Positions 35,811 through 45,135 are shown, counted from the first letter of the stretch. The stretch: DNA of 64,000 nt from Paludibacteraceae bacterium (GCA_017559505.1 JAFYSF010000008.1:46032-110031); one strand, 5' to 3'. A program made the numbers and translations. The notes: generated by a model not told the origin, from the sequence alone.

Positions 35811-37268
35811 ATGATGAAAAAGATTAATTGTTTTATTCCAGCTCAATCTGTTGAGCAATTTAAATCTACAGTCGAAGGGCTTAAGGCTTCGGAGTTAGTG
35901 GGTGATATTTACCTTTTGGCAAATGAGCCAATCGAGTATGAAGGTTGTAAATGTTTGGTGGTTGATTCATTGAATAGTTCGGCTACTGTGGCTAAAATTG
36001 CAGAAAGCAGTGATGCGGAATTTTCTTTGATTTATACCAAGTATACTACTTTGGAATTTGGTCAATATGGCATCGAGCGTTTCTATAATCTTGCGGCTGG
36101 TGCTGGTGTAGGTATGATTTATAGTGACTACTATCAAATTGTTGATGGAGAACGCAAAAATGCACCTACTATTGATTATCAAGTGGGTAGCCTTCGTGAT
36201 GATTTTAACTTCGGTTCAGTATTGTTTTATAATGCAGAGGCTTTGAAAAAAGCAGTTGCTGAAACTACTGCTGAATATCAATTTGCAGGTATTTATAATC
36301 TTCGCCTCAAAGTGAGCCAACATTATACAATTGTTCGTATTAATGAATACCTCTATTCTGAAATTGAACTTGATACTCGTAAGAGTGGCGAAAAACAATT
36401 TGATTATGTTGACCCTAAAAATCGTCAAGTGCAAATTGAGATGGAGTTGGTTTGTACAGACCACTTGAAAGCTATTGGTGGTTATCTAGTGCCTAATTTT
36501 GAATCAGTTAACTTTGATGAAGGTGAATTTGCAAACGAAGCATCGGTGATTATTCCAGTGCGCAATCGTGCTCGTACTATTGAAGATGCAATACGCTCTG
36601 TATTAGCTCAAAAAACAACATTCCCATTTAATCTTATCATTATTGATAACTATTCTACTGATGGCACATCTGAAATCATTAAGAAATATGCAGAACAAGA
36701 TAATCGCGTAGTTCATCTTGTGCCAGAACGCACTGACCTCGGTATTGGTGGTTGTTGGAACGCAGGTGTTGACCATGCAACTTGTGGTAAATTTGCTGTT
36801 CAACTTGACTCAGATGATGTTTATCAAGACGAAAATACCCTCCAAACTATTGTAGATGCATTCTATGAACAAAATTGTGCAATGGTAGTTGGTTCATACA
36901 CAATGACTAATGGCGAAATGCAACCAATTCCACCTGGATTGATTGATCACAAAGAGTGGACACCAGATAATGGTCGTAATAATGCGCTACGTATCAATGG
37001 TCTTGGAGCTCCTCGTGCATTCTATACTCCTATGCTCCGTCGCGTGAAAGTGCCTAATACAAGTTATGGTGAGGATTATGCATTAGGTCTTCGTTTCAGC
37101 CGTCAATATCAAATAGGACGTATTTATTCTTCATTGTATCTCTGTCGTCGTTGGGATGGCAACTCTGATGCTGCTCTTAGTATTGAAAAAATCAATGCTA
37201 ACAACCTTTATAAAGACAAAATCCGTACAATGGAGCTCCTTGCTCGTATTGAAATGAATAAAAAATAA
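35811..37268 (+). CDS. Glycosyltransferase family 2 protein with a second, degenerate N-terminal half
   Basis: A 485-residue protein. Residues 243-400 are a GT-A family 2 domain: [37 protein letters not shown] and the metal-binding LDSDD at 332-336. It transfers a sugar from a nucleotide sugar to an unknown acceptor. Residues 1-230 have alternating strands and a GxYSDYY-type block ([17 protein letters not shown]), as in a second GT-A-like unit, but lack an obvious DxD, so this half may be non-catalytic. There is no signal peptide or membrane segment. A second Met two codons in (35814) is an alternative start. Neighbours give no pathway clue. Confidence 0.85.
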   Translation: MMKKINCFIPAQSVEQFKSTVEGLKASELVGDIYLLANEPIEYEGCKCLVVDSLNSSATVAKIAESSDAEFSLIYTKYTTLEFGQYGIERFYNLAAGAGVGMIYSDYYQIVDGERKNAPTIDYQVGSLRDDFNFGSVLFYNAEALKKAVAETTAEYQFAGIYNLRLKVSQHYTIVRINEYLYSEIELDTRKSGEKQFDYVDPKNRQVQIEMELVCTDHLKAIGGYLVPNFESVNFDEGEFANEASVIIPVRNRARTIEDAIRSVLAQKTTFPFNLIIIDNYSTDGTSEIIKKYAEQDNRVVHLVPERTDLGIGGCWNAGVDHATCGKFAVQLDSDDVYQDENTLQTIVDAFYEQNCAMVVGSYTMTNGEMQPIPPGLIDHKEWTPDNGRNNALRINGLGAPRAFYTPMLRRVKVPNTSYGEDYALGLRFSRQYQIGRIYSSLYLCRRWDGNSDAALSIEKINANNLYKDKIRTMELLARIEMNKK

Positions 37269-37272
37269 ATAA

Positions 37273-37324
37273 CAGTCAACAGTCAATAGTCAACAGGAAT
37301 AAATGCCGAATGGCTACTGTTGAC
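37273..37324 (+). repeat. Heptamer array (CAGTCAA type) with inverted partner
   Basis: CAGTCAA, CAGTCAA, TAGTCAA (37273-37293), then an inverted partner. GTCAACAG (37289-37296) pairs with CTGTTGAC (37317-37324). It lies between the glycosyltransferase and ftcD genes. Confidence 0.75.
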
Positions 37325-37357
37325 AGTTGATTGTAGACCTTTAACCTTTAATAAATC

Positions 37358-39055
37358 ATGCAAAAAAAACTTATTGAATGCGTACCTAATTTCTCTGAAG
37401 GTCGCGATTTAGCTGTAATCAAACAAATTACTGACGTAATTGAAAAAGTAGAAGGTATCAAACTTCTTGATGTTGATCCAGGTGAAGCAACAAACCGTAC
37501 AGTTGTTACTTTTGTGGGCGAGCCAGAACCAGTTATGGAAGCCGCTTTCCAAGCTGTTCGTAAAGCAGCCGAACTTATTGATATGCGTAACCACCATGGA
37601 GCTCACCCACGTATGGGTGCAACTGACGTATGTCCACTCGTTCCAGTTGCAGGTGTAACTCTTGAAGAATGTGCTGAATATGCTCGTCAACTTGGTAAAC
37701 GTATCGGTGATGAACTTGGTGTTCCTGTATATGCTTATGAAGCAGCAGCTTTCACACCTGCTCGTCGTAACCTCGCAGTTTGCCGTAAAGGTGAATACGA
37801 AGCTCTTAGCCAACGTTTTGGCGTAGCTGAAGAAAATCCAGATTTCGGTCCAACTGTATGGGATGAAAATACAGCTCGTACTGGTGCTACTGCAGTAGGT
37901 GCTCGTGATTTCCTTATCGCAGTGAACTATAACCTCAACTCTACATCTACTCGTCGTGCTAATGCTATCGCATTTGACGTTCGTGAAAAAGGTCGTCCTA
38001 TGCGTGAAGGTGGCTCACCAGTAGGTAAAGTGATGAAAGACGAAAACGGTAAAGATATCATGATTCCTGGTACTCTTAAAGGTACTAAAGCTATTGGTTG
38101 GTTCATTGATGAATACGGTATTGCTCAAGTGTCAATGAATATCACTGATATCAAAACTACTCCTCTTCACGTTGCTTTCGATGAAGTATGCCGTTGTGCT
38201 GCTAATCGTGGTTTGCGCGTAACAGGTGCTGAAATCGTAGGTCTTGTTCCTAAATCAACACTTATTGAAGCTGGTAAATATTTCTTACGCAAACAACAAC
38301 GCTCTGTAGGTCTTCACGATGAAGAAATTATTAAAATAGCAGTTAAATCTATGGGCTTGGATGACCTTAAACCATTTAACCCAGAAGAAAAAGTTGTCGA
38401 ATATCTCATCGAAGACAAAACTAAGAAAAAACTTGTCGATATGACATGTACTGGTTTTGCTCAAGAAACAGCAAGTGAAAGCCCAGCTCCTGGTGGTGGT
38501 TCTATCTCAGCTTATATGGGTTCTCTTGCTGCTGCTTTGGCTACTATGGTAGCTAACCTTTCTTCTCATAAAGCAGGTTGGGATGCACGTTGGGAATTCT
38601 TCTCAGAATGGGCAGATAAAGGTCAAGCTATGATGAGCCGTCTTCTTTGGTTGGTGGATGAAGATACAGAAGCTTTCAACAAAATTATGGCTGTGTTTGC
38701 TATGCCAAAATCAACAGATGAAGAAAAAGCTGCTCGCGCTGCTGCAATGCAAGAAGCAACTCTTTATGCAACTCAAGTGCCATTGGAAACTATCAAAGCA
38801 ACAATGGAAACATTCCCTCTTATTCGTGCTATGGCAGAAGAAGGTAACCCTAATTCAGTGTCAGATGCAGGTGTAGGTGCATTGGCTGCTCGTGCTGCTG
38901 TATTGGGTGCTTGTCTCAATGTGAAAATCAATGCAGGAGGTCTTAAAGATCGTGAAATTGCAGATAAACTCGTAGGAGAAGCTAATGCTCTCGCTGCTGA
39001 GGCTTGCAAACTTGAGGCAGAAATCCTTGAAATTGTGAATTCAAAAATTAAATAA
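37358..39055 (+). CDS. ftcD: Bifunctional glutamate formimidoyltransferase / formimidoyltetrahydrofolate cyclodeaminase
   Basis: A 565-residue fusion with the layout of eukaryotic FTCD (541 residues in mammals). Residues 1-330 are the formimidoyltransferase (KLIECVPNFSEGRD, MRNHHGAHPRMGATDVCPLVPV, FDVREKGRPMREGGSP), which passes the formimino group of formiminoglutamate to tetrahydrofolate. Residues 355-565 are the cyclodeaminase (ESPAPGGGSISAYMGSLAAAL, GNPNSVSDAGVGALAARAAV), which releases ammonia to give methenyl-THF. Together they complete histidine breakdown. No hutH, hutU or hutI is seen in the window. Strong codon bias suggests high expression. It ends at a bidirectional terminator shared with the convergent rnf operon. 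Confidence 0.95.
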   Translation: MQKKLIECVPNFSEGRDLAVIKQITDVIEKVEGIKLLDVDPGEATNRTVVTFVGEPEPVMEAAFQAVRKAAELIDMRNHHGAHPRMGATDVCPLVPVAGVTLEECAEYARQLGKRIGDELGVPVYAYEAAAFTPARRNLAVCRKGEYEALSQRFGVAEENPDFGPTVWDENTARTGATAVGARDFLIAVNYNLNSTSTRRANAIAFDVREKGRPMREGGSPVGKVMKDENGKDIMIPGTLKGTKAIGWFIDEYGIAQVSMNITDIKTTPLHVAFDEVCRCAANRGLRVTGAEIVGLVPKSTLIEAGKYFLRKQQRSVGLHDEEIIKIAVKSMGLDDLKPFNPEEKVVEYLIEDKTKKKLVDMTCTGFAQETASESPAPGGGSISAYMGSLAAALATMVANLSSHKAGWDARWEFFSEWADKGQAMMSRLLWLVDEDTEAFNKIMAVFAMPKSTDEEKAARAAAMQEATLYATQVPLETIKATMETFPLIRAMAEEGNPNSVSDAGVGALAARAAVLGACLNVKINAGGLKDREIADKLVGEANALAAEACKLEAEILEIVNSKIK

Positions 39056-39070
39056 AGTTTTGAATATATA

Positions 39071-39108
39071 AAAAAGAACTCCCAAATTTAAATTTGGGAG
39101 TTCTTTTT
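39071..39108. terminator. Bidirectional terminator between ftcD and the rnf operon
   Basis: A perfect palindrome with 19-bp arms (39071-39089 and 39090-39108), A-rich on one flank and T-rich on the other. It serves ftcD on the + strand and rnfA on the minus strand. Confidence 0.93.
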
Positions 39109-39129
39109 TTATAATATAATAAATTGTAA

Positions 39130-39702
39130 TTAGCAAACGCCAGAGAAACCCATAAATGCCATTGCAAGGAGGCCTGCTACAATGAGAGCTGTTGGCATGC
39201 CTTCGATGCCTTTTGGTAATTTAGTAAGGGCTAATTGTTCGCGAATACCTGCAAATAGCACTAGAGCAAGACCGAAACCTGCAGATGTTGAGAGTGCAAA
39301 CACAACACTTTCGAGGAGGTTCATATCTTTTTGGATGACCATAATGGCAACACCGAGGATTGTACAGTTTGTTGTAATCAGAGGCAAAAACACGCCCAAT
39401 GCTTGGTAGAGTGATGGAGAGATTTTTTTGAGAATAATTTCTACCATTTGTACAAGTGCTGCAATCACAAGGATGTATGAAATAGTTTGTAGATATTGCA
39501 CTTCAAGTGGTTGGAGTACATAGTTGTCGAGTAAGTAGGTGCAGATGGTAGCAATGGTCATAACGAACATTACAGCTGCCGACATACCTATTGAAGTGTC
39601 AATCTTTTTTGATACGCCAAGAAAAGGACAAATACCAAGAAATTGCGCCAATACTATGTTGTTCACAAATATGGCTGATATAATAATAAGGAAGTAGTTC
39701 AT
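39130..39702 (-). CDS. rnfA: Rnf electron transport complex subunit RnfA
   Basis: A 190-residue six-helix membrane subunit of the Rnf complex, which couples ferredoxin:NAD+ oxidoreduction to sodium or proton pumping. Recognised by MNYFLIIISAIFVNNIVLAQFLGICPFLGVSKK, the conserved ITTNCTILGVA (the Cys near the membrane centre contributes to the RnfA/E iron site) and GFGLALVLFAGIREQL. It is the last gene of the operon, 5 bp after rnfE. Length is normal. Confidence 0.95.
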   Translation of the reverse strand: MNYFLIIISAIFVNNIVLAQFLGICPFLGVSKKIDTSIGMSAAVMFVMTIATICTYLLDNYVLQPLEVQYLQTISYILVIAALVQMVEIILKKISPSLYQALGVFLPLITTNCTILGVAIMVIQKDMNLLESVVFALSTSAGFGLALVLFAGIREQLALTKLPKGIEGMPTALIVAGLLAMAFMGFSGVC

Positions 39703-39707
39703 AGTAT

Positions 39708-40298
39708 TTATTTTTTAGCAGTTTTAAGTTTGTTTATGATTGCAATTAGGTATCCTAATGAAATAAATGCCCCTGGCGCTAGTACAAACACAAGTATACC
39801 ATATTCTTCAGGGAAGATGCGTAGAGAGAATAGTGCGCCTGTTCCGAGGAATTCGCGTACAATGCCGAGTAAGGTTAAACCAAAAGTGAAACCAAGTCCT
39901 ATGCCTAATCCATCGCAGAATGATGCAAAAGGGTTATTTTTAGCTGCAAATGCTTCGGCACGTCCAAGTACAATGCAGTTTACTACGATAAGAGGGATGA
40001 ATAATCCGAGTGAATCGTAGAGGGCCGGTAAATAGGCTTCCATTGCCATTTGGATTATTGTTACAAATGTGGCAATTACGACAATAAATGCAGGGATACG
40101 TATTTTGTCAGGGATGAGATTTTTTAGTAGAGATATAACCACATTTGAGCATATAAGTACGAAAGTGGTGGCAAGTCCCATACTCATACCATTAAGAGCT
40201 GAGGTTGTAGTACCTAACGTAGGACACATACCGAGCATTAATACGAATGTCGGATTTTCTTTGATGAGTCCGTTTGTTATTGTTTTGAAATAATTCAT
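39708..40298 (-). CDS. rnfE: Rnf electron transport complex subunit RnfE
   Basis: A 196-residue membrane subunit homologous to RnfA (MNYFKTITNGLIKENPTFVLMLGMCPTLGTTTSALNGM; VVNCIVLGRAEAFA; DGLGIGLGFTF). The start is set at ATG 40298. An in-frame upstream extension to 40364 would read through the heptamer array and the end of rnfG and has no family support. The 5-bp gap after the rnfG stop implies translational coupling. A heptamer array lies 9 bp upstream of the start codon. Confidence 0.94.
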   Translation of the reverse strand: MNYFKTITNGLIKENPTFVLMLGMCPTLGTTTSALNGMSMGLATTFVLICSNVVISLLKNLIPDKIRIPAFIVVIATFVTIIQMAMEAYLPALYDSLGLFIPLIVVNCIVLGRAEAFAAKNNPFASFCDGLGIGLGFTFGLTLLGIVREFLGTGALFSLRIFPEEYGILVFVLAPGAFISLGYLIAIINKLKTAKK

Positions 40299-40303
40299 AA
40301 TTA

Positions 40304-41002
40304 TTAGTTGAGAGTTGAGAGTTGAGAGTTGAGAGAATCTGTTTGAGCTGTCGCGCCACTCCACGCATCAATAGCGGTCGAATCGGTTGTAGCAACAGAG
40401 TCGGTTGTGTTAATAGTTGTTGCTCCGCTCCAAGCATCTACTGACGGTGTTTCACCTTTTGCTATTTGATATGTTTCGTATGCTTTGTTTATTGAGTTAA
40501 GGAATGCACGTGATGAAATAGTTGCAGCTGTGATAGCGTCATACTCGCCACCATCTTTGCTTACGTTGAGTGGCATTTTGTTGGCATCTGCACCACGAAT
40601 ATCTGATTTTACTTTGAACCAATCAACTAATTTAGAGCCAAGACCAGGAGTTTCGGCATGTTGAAGAAGCGAGTAATCAACGATAGCGCCATTAGTATCA
40701 ATACCAACTATAGTCGTGATGTTGCCACCAAAACCGAGTTCGGCAGTTTCAATTGCGATACCTACAAGTTCGCTATTAGCATTGTAAGCACGGAATATTT
40801 TTTGGTCGTTTACATTATCTTCTTCAAGAGAAGTGAATTCAGGTAAAACAGCCTTGATAGCAGCTTCTTGTTTTGCTTTTTTAGATGCTGCGATAGGTTC
40901 CGCTGTTAGATTATTCATTGCACCAAGACATGAGGCCGCAATTACCGTGATTATAGTGAGTACAATCACCATATTAGCAAAAGAAGATTCTAATTTTTTC
41001 AT
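40304..41002 (-). CDS. rnfG: Rnf electron transport complex subunit RnfG with extra SGAT motifs and a repeat-encoded tail
   Basis: A 232-residue flavoprotein subunit. One N-terminal membrane helix (about 8-28) precedes the periplasmic FMN-binding domain. The canonical covalent flavin site reads EYDAITAATISSRAF (about 167-181), with Thr the likely FMN-carrying residue, attached by an ApbE-type enzyme. Beyond the normal end of the domain a tail contains two copies of DAWSGAT (near 201 and 218), resembling flavinylation motifs. The final SLNSQLSTLN and the stop codon are encoded by a GTTGAGA heptamer array. The start overlaps rnfD by 4 bp. Confidence 0.93.
   Translation of the reverse strand: MKKLESSFANMVIVLTIITVIAASCLGAMNNLTAEPIAASKKAKQEAAIKAVLPEFTSLEEDNVNDQKIFRAYNANSELVGIAIETAELGFGGNITTIVGIDTNGAIVDYSLLQHAETPGLGSKLVDWFKVKSDIRGADANKMPLNVSKDGGEYDAITAATISSRAFLNSINKAYETYQIAKGETPSVDAWSGATTINTTDSVATTDSTAIDAWSGATAQTDSLNSQLSTLN
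40307..40334 (+). repeat. Heptamer array (GTTGAGA type) encoding the RnfG C-terminus
   Basis: Four exact GTTGAGA units. On the minus strand they encode the last ten residues of RnfG up to the stop codon, 9 bp upstream of the rnfE start. Confidence 0.92.
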
Positions 41003-41973
41003 TTTTTACCTCCTTTTTCTTTTGCACCAAAACGTGTAGGTTTCACATAGTTGTCGATTAGTGGAGTGGCGGCATTCATGATGAGAATAGCAAATGACAT
41101 TCCTTCAGGATATGCGCCCCAAAGGCGAATCACACAAGTTATAAGACCAATACCAAAACCATAGATGAGTTGACCTTTGTGAGTCATTGGAGATGTTACA
41201 TAGTCAGTTGCCATAAATATAGCACCAAGCAAAAGACCTCCACTGAGAATGTGAACTAGTGGATTGGCGTATGTTGTAGGGTCTACAAAATAAAATATAC
41301 CTGTCATTGCAAACACAGTAACGAGAATTGATACTGGTATATGCCATGTGATAGTTTTGGTAACAAGTAAGTAGATGAGACCAAGAATAAGAGCAATAGC
41401 ACTAACTTCACCTAATGAGCCTCCCATTTCGCCAAATAGCATTTGAGTAAGAGATGGCATTTCGCCAAAACCACCTTTAAGCATAGAGAGTGTAGTTGCA
41501 CCTGTTGTTGCATCAAAATAGTTGAAGTCTAAATTCATAGCTATCGGACGTGGCCATGTAGTCATTTGTGCTGGGAATGAGATAAGCAAGAATACACGTC
41601 CAACGAGAGCTGGGTTGAATGGGTTGTTGCCTAACCCACCAAAAGTCATTTTACCAACACCGATAGCAACTAAAGCACCAATAATAACAATCCACCAAGG
41701 TAGATTAGATGGAAGGTTGAATGCTAATAACATACCAGTAACCAATGCTGACATGTTACCAAGTGTATTTTTGCCTTTTAAGATAAATTTTTGAATTAAA
41801 AATTCAAAGAGAAGGCACGAAACTATAGATATAAGAGTCACGCAAAGAGCTCCAAATCCGAAATAGTAAAGTGATCCAAAATATGCTGGTAGCATAGCGA
41901 TGACTACATTAAGCATATTTTTACGCACACTATCGCCGTTGTGGATATGCGGAGCAGGAGATAAAGTTAGCAT
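40999..41973 (-). CDS. rnfD: Rnf electron transport complex subunit RnfD
   Basis: A 324-residue polytopic membrane subunit that carries a covalently bound flavin. Visible features are LSPAPHIHNGDSVRKNMLNVVIAMLP at the start, GGLGNNPFNPALVGRVFLLISFP, and DATTGATTLSMLKGG (about 155-169), where the Thr of TGATT is the family's FMN attachment site. ATDYVTSPMTHKGQLIYGFGIGL follows toward the end. Length and order are normal. It overlaps rnfG by 4 bp. Confidence 0.95.
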   Translation of the reverse strand: MLTLSPAPHIHNGDSVRKNMLNVVIAMLPAYFGSLYYFGFGALCVTLISIVSCLLFEFLIQKFILKGKNTLGNMSALVTGMLLAFNLPSNLPWWIVIIGALVAIGVGKMTFGGLGNNPFNPALVGRVFLLISFPAQMTTWPRPIAMNLDFNYFDATTGATTLSMLKGGFGEMPSLTQMLFGEMGGSLGEVSAIALILGLIYLLVTKTITWHIPVSILVTVFAMTGIFYFVDPTTYANPLVHILSGGLLLGAIFMATDYVTSPMTHKGQLIYGFGIGLITCVIRLWGAYPEGMSFAILIMNAATPLIDNYVKPTRFGAKEKGGKK

Positions 41974-42016
41974 AATTATTAAATTGAGAATTCTATTCGG
42001 TTTCTAATATTGGAGT

Positions 42017-43351
42017 TTATTTTTTTGCATTGCGATTGCGAATGATGCCACCAACAGTTGCTTTACCAAGACGCACGTAGTCGAGCAATGGGCGGTGAGA
42101 TGGGCATGAGAACAAACAGCAACCACATTCTATACAATCCATGATTTGTTCTTTTTCAAGTCTATCCCACATTTCGCGTTCTGTAAGGCTATGTAAGAGG
42201 TATGGTTCAAGTGCCATAGGACATGCATCTACGCATTTGCCACAACGAATACAATTTTCCACTTCGGCACGTTTTGACAAACGGTCAGGCATAATGAGCA
42301 GACCAGATGTGCGTTTAGAAGTAGTAGATTCGAGGTTGCTAATAGCGCGACCCATCATAGGTCCACCTGCGATAATTTTTCCTGTATTTTCAGGTAGTCC
42401 GCCAGCAGCAGTTATAATATCGTTAAGTGGAGTACCAAAACGAACGCGAAGGTTGCGCGCATTCTCAACATCTGGACCTGTTACTGTAAGTACGCGGTCG
42501 ATGAGAGGTTTATTTTTTTGTACAGCCTCATAAACGGCATAGCAAGTAGCTACGTTTTGTACAACAGCACCAACAGCAATAGGTAGAGCTCCACTTGGCA
42601 CTTGTCGACCGATCGTAGCATCGATCAATTGCTTTTCACCGCCTTGAGGATAGTGCATTTTAAGTGGGCATATTTCGATGCCAAAATGGCGAGTTGCTAT
42701 GTTTTTGAAGTGTTCAATAGCATCTTTTTTATTACATTCAATACCTACAATCGCACGATTTACATTTATCGCTTTCATTATTATCGAAATGCCGATAAAT
42801 ATTTCTTCTGCATGTTCAAGCATAAGGCGATGGTCGCAAGTGAGGTATGGTTCGCATTCAACACCATTGATAATCAATACCTCTGCTTTTGCTGTAGGTG
42901 GTGGGGTAAGTTTAATATGTGTAGGGAAACATGCACCTCCAAGACCCACAATACCAGCATCGCCTATACGACGAATAATTTCCGCAGGCTCAAGATTACA
43001 AATGCGAATAATATCATCTTTGCAATTGATTTCAGGCATCCATTCGTCGCCTTCTACTTTGATGAAAATAGAAGGAGTGGTCATGCCCCATGCGTCGATA
43101 GAATTATCTATTTTTTCAATTGTACCGCTATATGGAGAGTGAATATTTGCACTCATGAATCCAGTTGCTTTGGCTATGAGTTGTCCAACTCTTACGTAAT
43201 CACCTTTGGCAACTACTGGCGTTGCTGGTGCACCGATATGTTGGCTAAGAGGAATGATGGCTTGCTTTGGTAATGCAAGTGTATCAATCGCTTTGTTAGC
43301 TGAAAGTTTCTGATCTTTTGGGTGGACACCACCTATTTTAAAAGTTTTCAT
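42017..43351 (-). CDS. rnfC: Rnf electron transport complex subunit RnfC
   Basis: A 444-residue peripheral subunit that binds NADH, FMN and two [4Fe-4S] clusters. The N-terminal barrel-sandwich-type domain (FKIGGVHPKDQKLSANKAI; VAKGDYVRVGQLIAKATGF) is followed by the nucleotide-binding GIVGLGGACFPTHIKL (about 133-148). Two ferredoxin-type motifs are CIRCGKCVDACPMAL (near residue 370) and CIECGCCLFSCPS (near 408). It lies between rnfB and rnfD, as in other Bacteroidales. Size is typical for this phylum. Confidence 0.95.
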   Translation of the reverse strand: MKTFKIGGVHPKDQKLSANKAIDTLALPKQAIIPLSQHIGAPATPVVAKGDYVRVGQLIAKATGFMSANIHSPYSGTIEKIDNSIDAWGMTTPSIFIKVEGDEWMPEINCKDDIIRICNLEPAEIIRRIGDAGIVGLGGACFPTHIKLTPPPTAKAEVLIINGVECEPYLTCDHRLMLEHAEEIFIGISIIMKAINVNRAIVGIECNKKDAIEHFKNIATRHFGIEICPLKMHYPQGGEKQLIDATIGRQVPSGALPIAVGAVVQNVATCYAVYEAVQKNKPLIDRVLTVTGPDVENARNLRVRFGTPLNDIITAAGGLPENTGKIIAGGPMMGRAISNLESTTSKRTSGLLIMPDRLSKRAEVENCIRCGKCVDACPMALEPYLLHSLTEREMWDRLEKEQIMDCIECGCCLFSCPSHRPLLDYVRLGKATVGGIIRNRNAKK

Positions 43352-43414
43352 TTTTTATTTAGTAGTAAGTGAAAAGTTTTAAGCGTTTTTTGACTTAATT
43401 TTTCACTATTTGTT

Positions 43415-44689
43415 TTAGAAATCAAGTGATTGCATGTTGTTATTAGATGTAGCCTTTTTATTTTGTTTAGGCTCTTTCTTTTCGCGAGGTTTCACACGGA
43501 GCGATTCATCTATTAGCTCCGAAACAGGAGTATTGTTGAAGTCTTCAAGTTTTTTCTCTTCTTCCTCTTCTTTGATTTCTTCTATTACCTCTTCAATTTC
43601 CTCTTTAATTTCTTCAATTTCTTCTTTGATATTCTCTTTAATTTCAATAATCTCTTCTTTTATTTCTTCTTTAACTTCAACAATTTCTTCTTTTATCTCT
43701 TCGATTATTTCAATTACTTCTTCTTTTACCTCTTCAATAATCTCTTTTACTGGAGTTGGTGTTTTTGAAGTTTCAATTTTAACTTCTTCAACTTTGGGCT
43801 CTACTGCCTTTTCTGTTGCAACTTTCAAAGTTTCAGGTTTAACTGCAACTGGTTTTGCTGCAACTGGAGCTGGAGTAGGGAAGTTTACATCGTGAATGGC
43901 TCCTGTTGGACATTCCGTTACGCATTTACGGCATGAACGGCACAATTCAAAATCTATGTATGCAAGGTTGTTTTCTACTTTAATAGCTCCGAATGGGCAA
44001 GCTTTTTGGCATTTTCCACAACCTATACATGCAGCTGAACATGCTTTGCGAGCCACGCCTCCTTTGTCTTTATTGACACATGATACGAATACGCGACGTC
44101 CTTTAGGGCCTTTATTGCGAAGTTCTATTACTTTTTTAGGACATGTTTTTACACATGCCCCACAAGCTGTACATTTTTCTTCATCAACTTCAGGAATCCC
44201 TGTTTCTGGATTTATTTTTATTGCATCAAATTGGCATGCTGCAACGCAATCTCCAAAACCAAAGCATCCATAACTACAATTTGTTTCGCCAGCATATAAC
44301 TGAGAAACAATTTTACAATTATGTGCGCCATCGAATTTGGTTGTGCGTGGTCGGTTTTGACATGTACCATTGCATCGCACAACTGCAATTTTGGGTGATG
44401 CTTGGCAAACCGCATGACCTAATACCTCTGATATTTTACACATAGTAGGTAGTCCACCTACAGGGCAAAGCATGTTTTCTAGTGTCTCTGCTTTTACGCA
44501 TGCTTCGGCAAATCCGCGACATCCAGGATAGCCACAACCGCCACAGTTGGCGCCTGGCAATAGTTCTGTCACTTCATCGATACGAGTGTCTTCTTCGACA
44601 TGGAATTTTTTGGCAACAAAATAGAGGATTACAGCTGCTGCTAATCCTATTATTCCCAAAACAATGATTGATGAAACAATTAAATTCAT
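43415..44689 (-). CDS. rnfB: Rnf electron transport complex subunit RnfB with long acidic C-terminal extension
   Basis: A 424-residue iron-sulfur subunit that receives electrons from ferredoxin. One N-terminal membrane helix (5-25) is followed by the Fe-S domain with CGGCGYPGC near residue 50. Multiple CxxCxxCxxxC ferredoxin motifs (CTACGACVKTCPKK, CIGCGKCQKACP, CRSCRKCVTECP) run to about residue 265. The remaining ~155 residues are Pro/Lys/Glu-rich, and about 310-395 is a near-repetitive EEIKEEI(I/V)E stretch predicted as a single highly acidic helix. Standard RnfB lacks such a long acidic region. It is the second gene of the operon, 5 bp after rseC. Confidence 0.94.
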   Translation of the reverse strand: MNLIVSSIIVLGIIGLAAAVILYFVAKKFHVEEDTRIDEVTELLPGANCGGCGYPGCRGFAEACVKAETLENMLCPVGGLPTMCKISEVLGHAVCQASPKIAVVRCNGTCQNRPRTTKFDGAHNCKIVSQLYAGETNCSYGCFGFGDCVAACQFDAIKINPETGIPEVDEEKCTACGACVKTCPKKVIELRNKGPKGRRVFVSCVNKDKGGVARKACSAACIGCGKCQKACPFGAIKVENNLAYIDFELCRSCRKCVTECPTGAIHDVNFPTPAPVAAKPVAVKPETLKVATEKAVEPKVEEVKIETSKTPTPVKEIIEEVKEEVIEIIEEIKEEIVEVKEEIKEEIIEIKENIKEEIEEIKEEIEEVIEEIKEEEEEKKLEDFNNTPVSELIDESLRVKPREKKEPKQNKKATSNNNMQSLDF

Positions 44690-44694
44690 ATGTG

Positions 44695-45108
44695 TTATTT
44701 TTTTATTGCGTAAAACTGAAATTTTGCTTGTATCTTATTGCGCATTAGGCGTAGTATAACAAAGTAGGGTATTAATGACGCAAGTGCGCATGTGCCAATT
44801 ACTAATTCGTTAGTTGTAAAAATATTTGCAACAAATAATATCGCAACTATCAATGCGAAAGGCAACACGTATGCAAGTAGAACAGCTTGAAAACCTAATG
44901 ATTTTTGCCCTATTATTGTTACTGAATCACCGATTTTCAGTGTATTATCAACGATGTGAGCATCAATGATTTTTTCTGATTTTTCTGAAGCGCCACATAC
45001 AGTCTTTACATGACAAGACGTACACGCCGAAGTTTGTTCTATCTTGACGTGCGCAACGTTACCATCTATTGAGATGATAATCCCTTGATGTTCAATAGTA
45101 TTTGTCAT
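44695..45108 (-). CDS. rseC: RseC/MucC-family protein (SoxR-reducing system)
   Basis: A 137-residue inner-membrane protein. The N-terminal part has the Cys motif CTSCHVKTVCG (residues 29-39), and two membrane helices follow (about 72-92 and 98-118). RseC proteins accompany rnf genes in many bacteria and are linked to reduction of SoxR or related redox control. Here it is the first gene of the rnf operon. A consensus promoter lies 27 bp upstream (45136-45166). Confidence 0.88.
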   Translation of the reverse strand: MTNTIEHQGIIISIDGNVAHVKIEQTSACTSCHVKTVCGASEKSEKIIDAHIVDNTLKIGDSVTIIGQKSLGFQAVLLAYVLPFALIVAILFVANIFTTNELVIGTCALASLIPYFVILRLMRNKIQAKFQFYAIKK

Positions 45109-45135
45109 TTAATTAGTCTTTCGACATTCGACTCG

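Noticed and set aside
39708..40364. RnfE starting at 40364
   Set aside because: The extra 22 residues are encoded by the end of rnfG and the heptamer array and have no counterpart in RnfE; MNYFKTI at 40298 is the family start.
43434..43895. Serine-rich open frame opposite rnfB
   Set aside because: It is the complement of the EEIKEE repeat (Glu/Lys codons read backwards as Ser/Phe). No start context or family.
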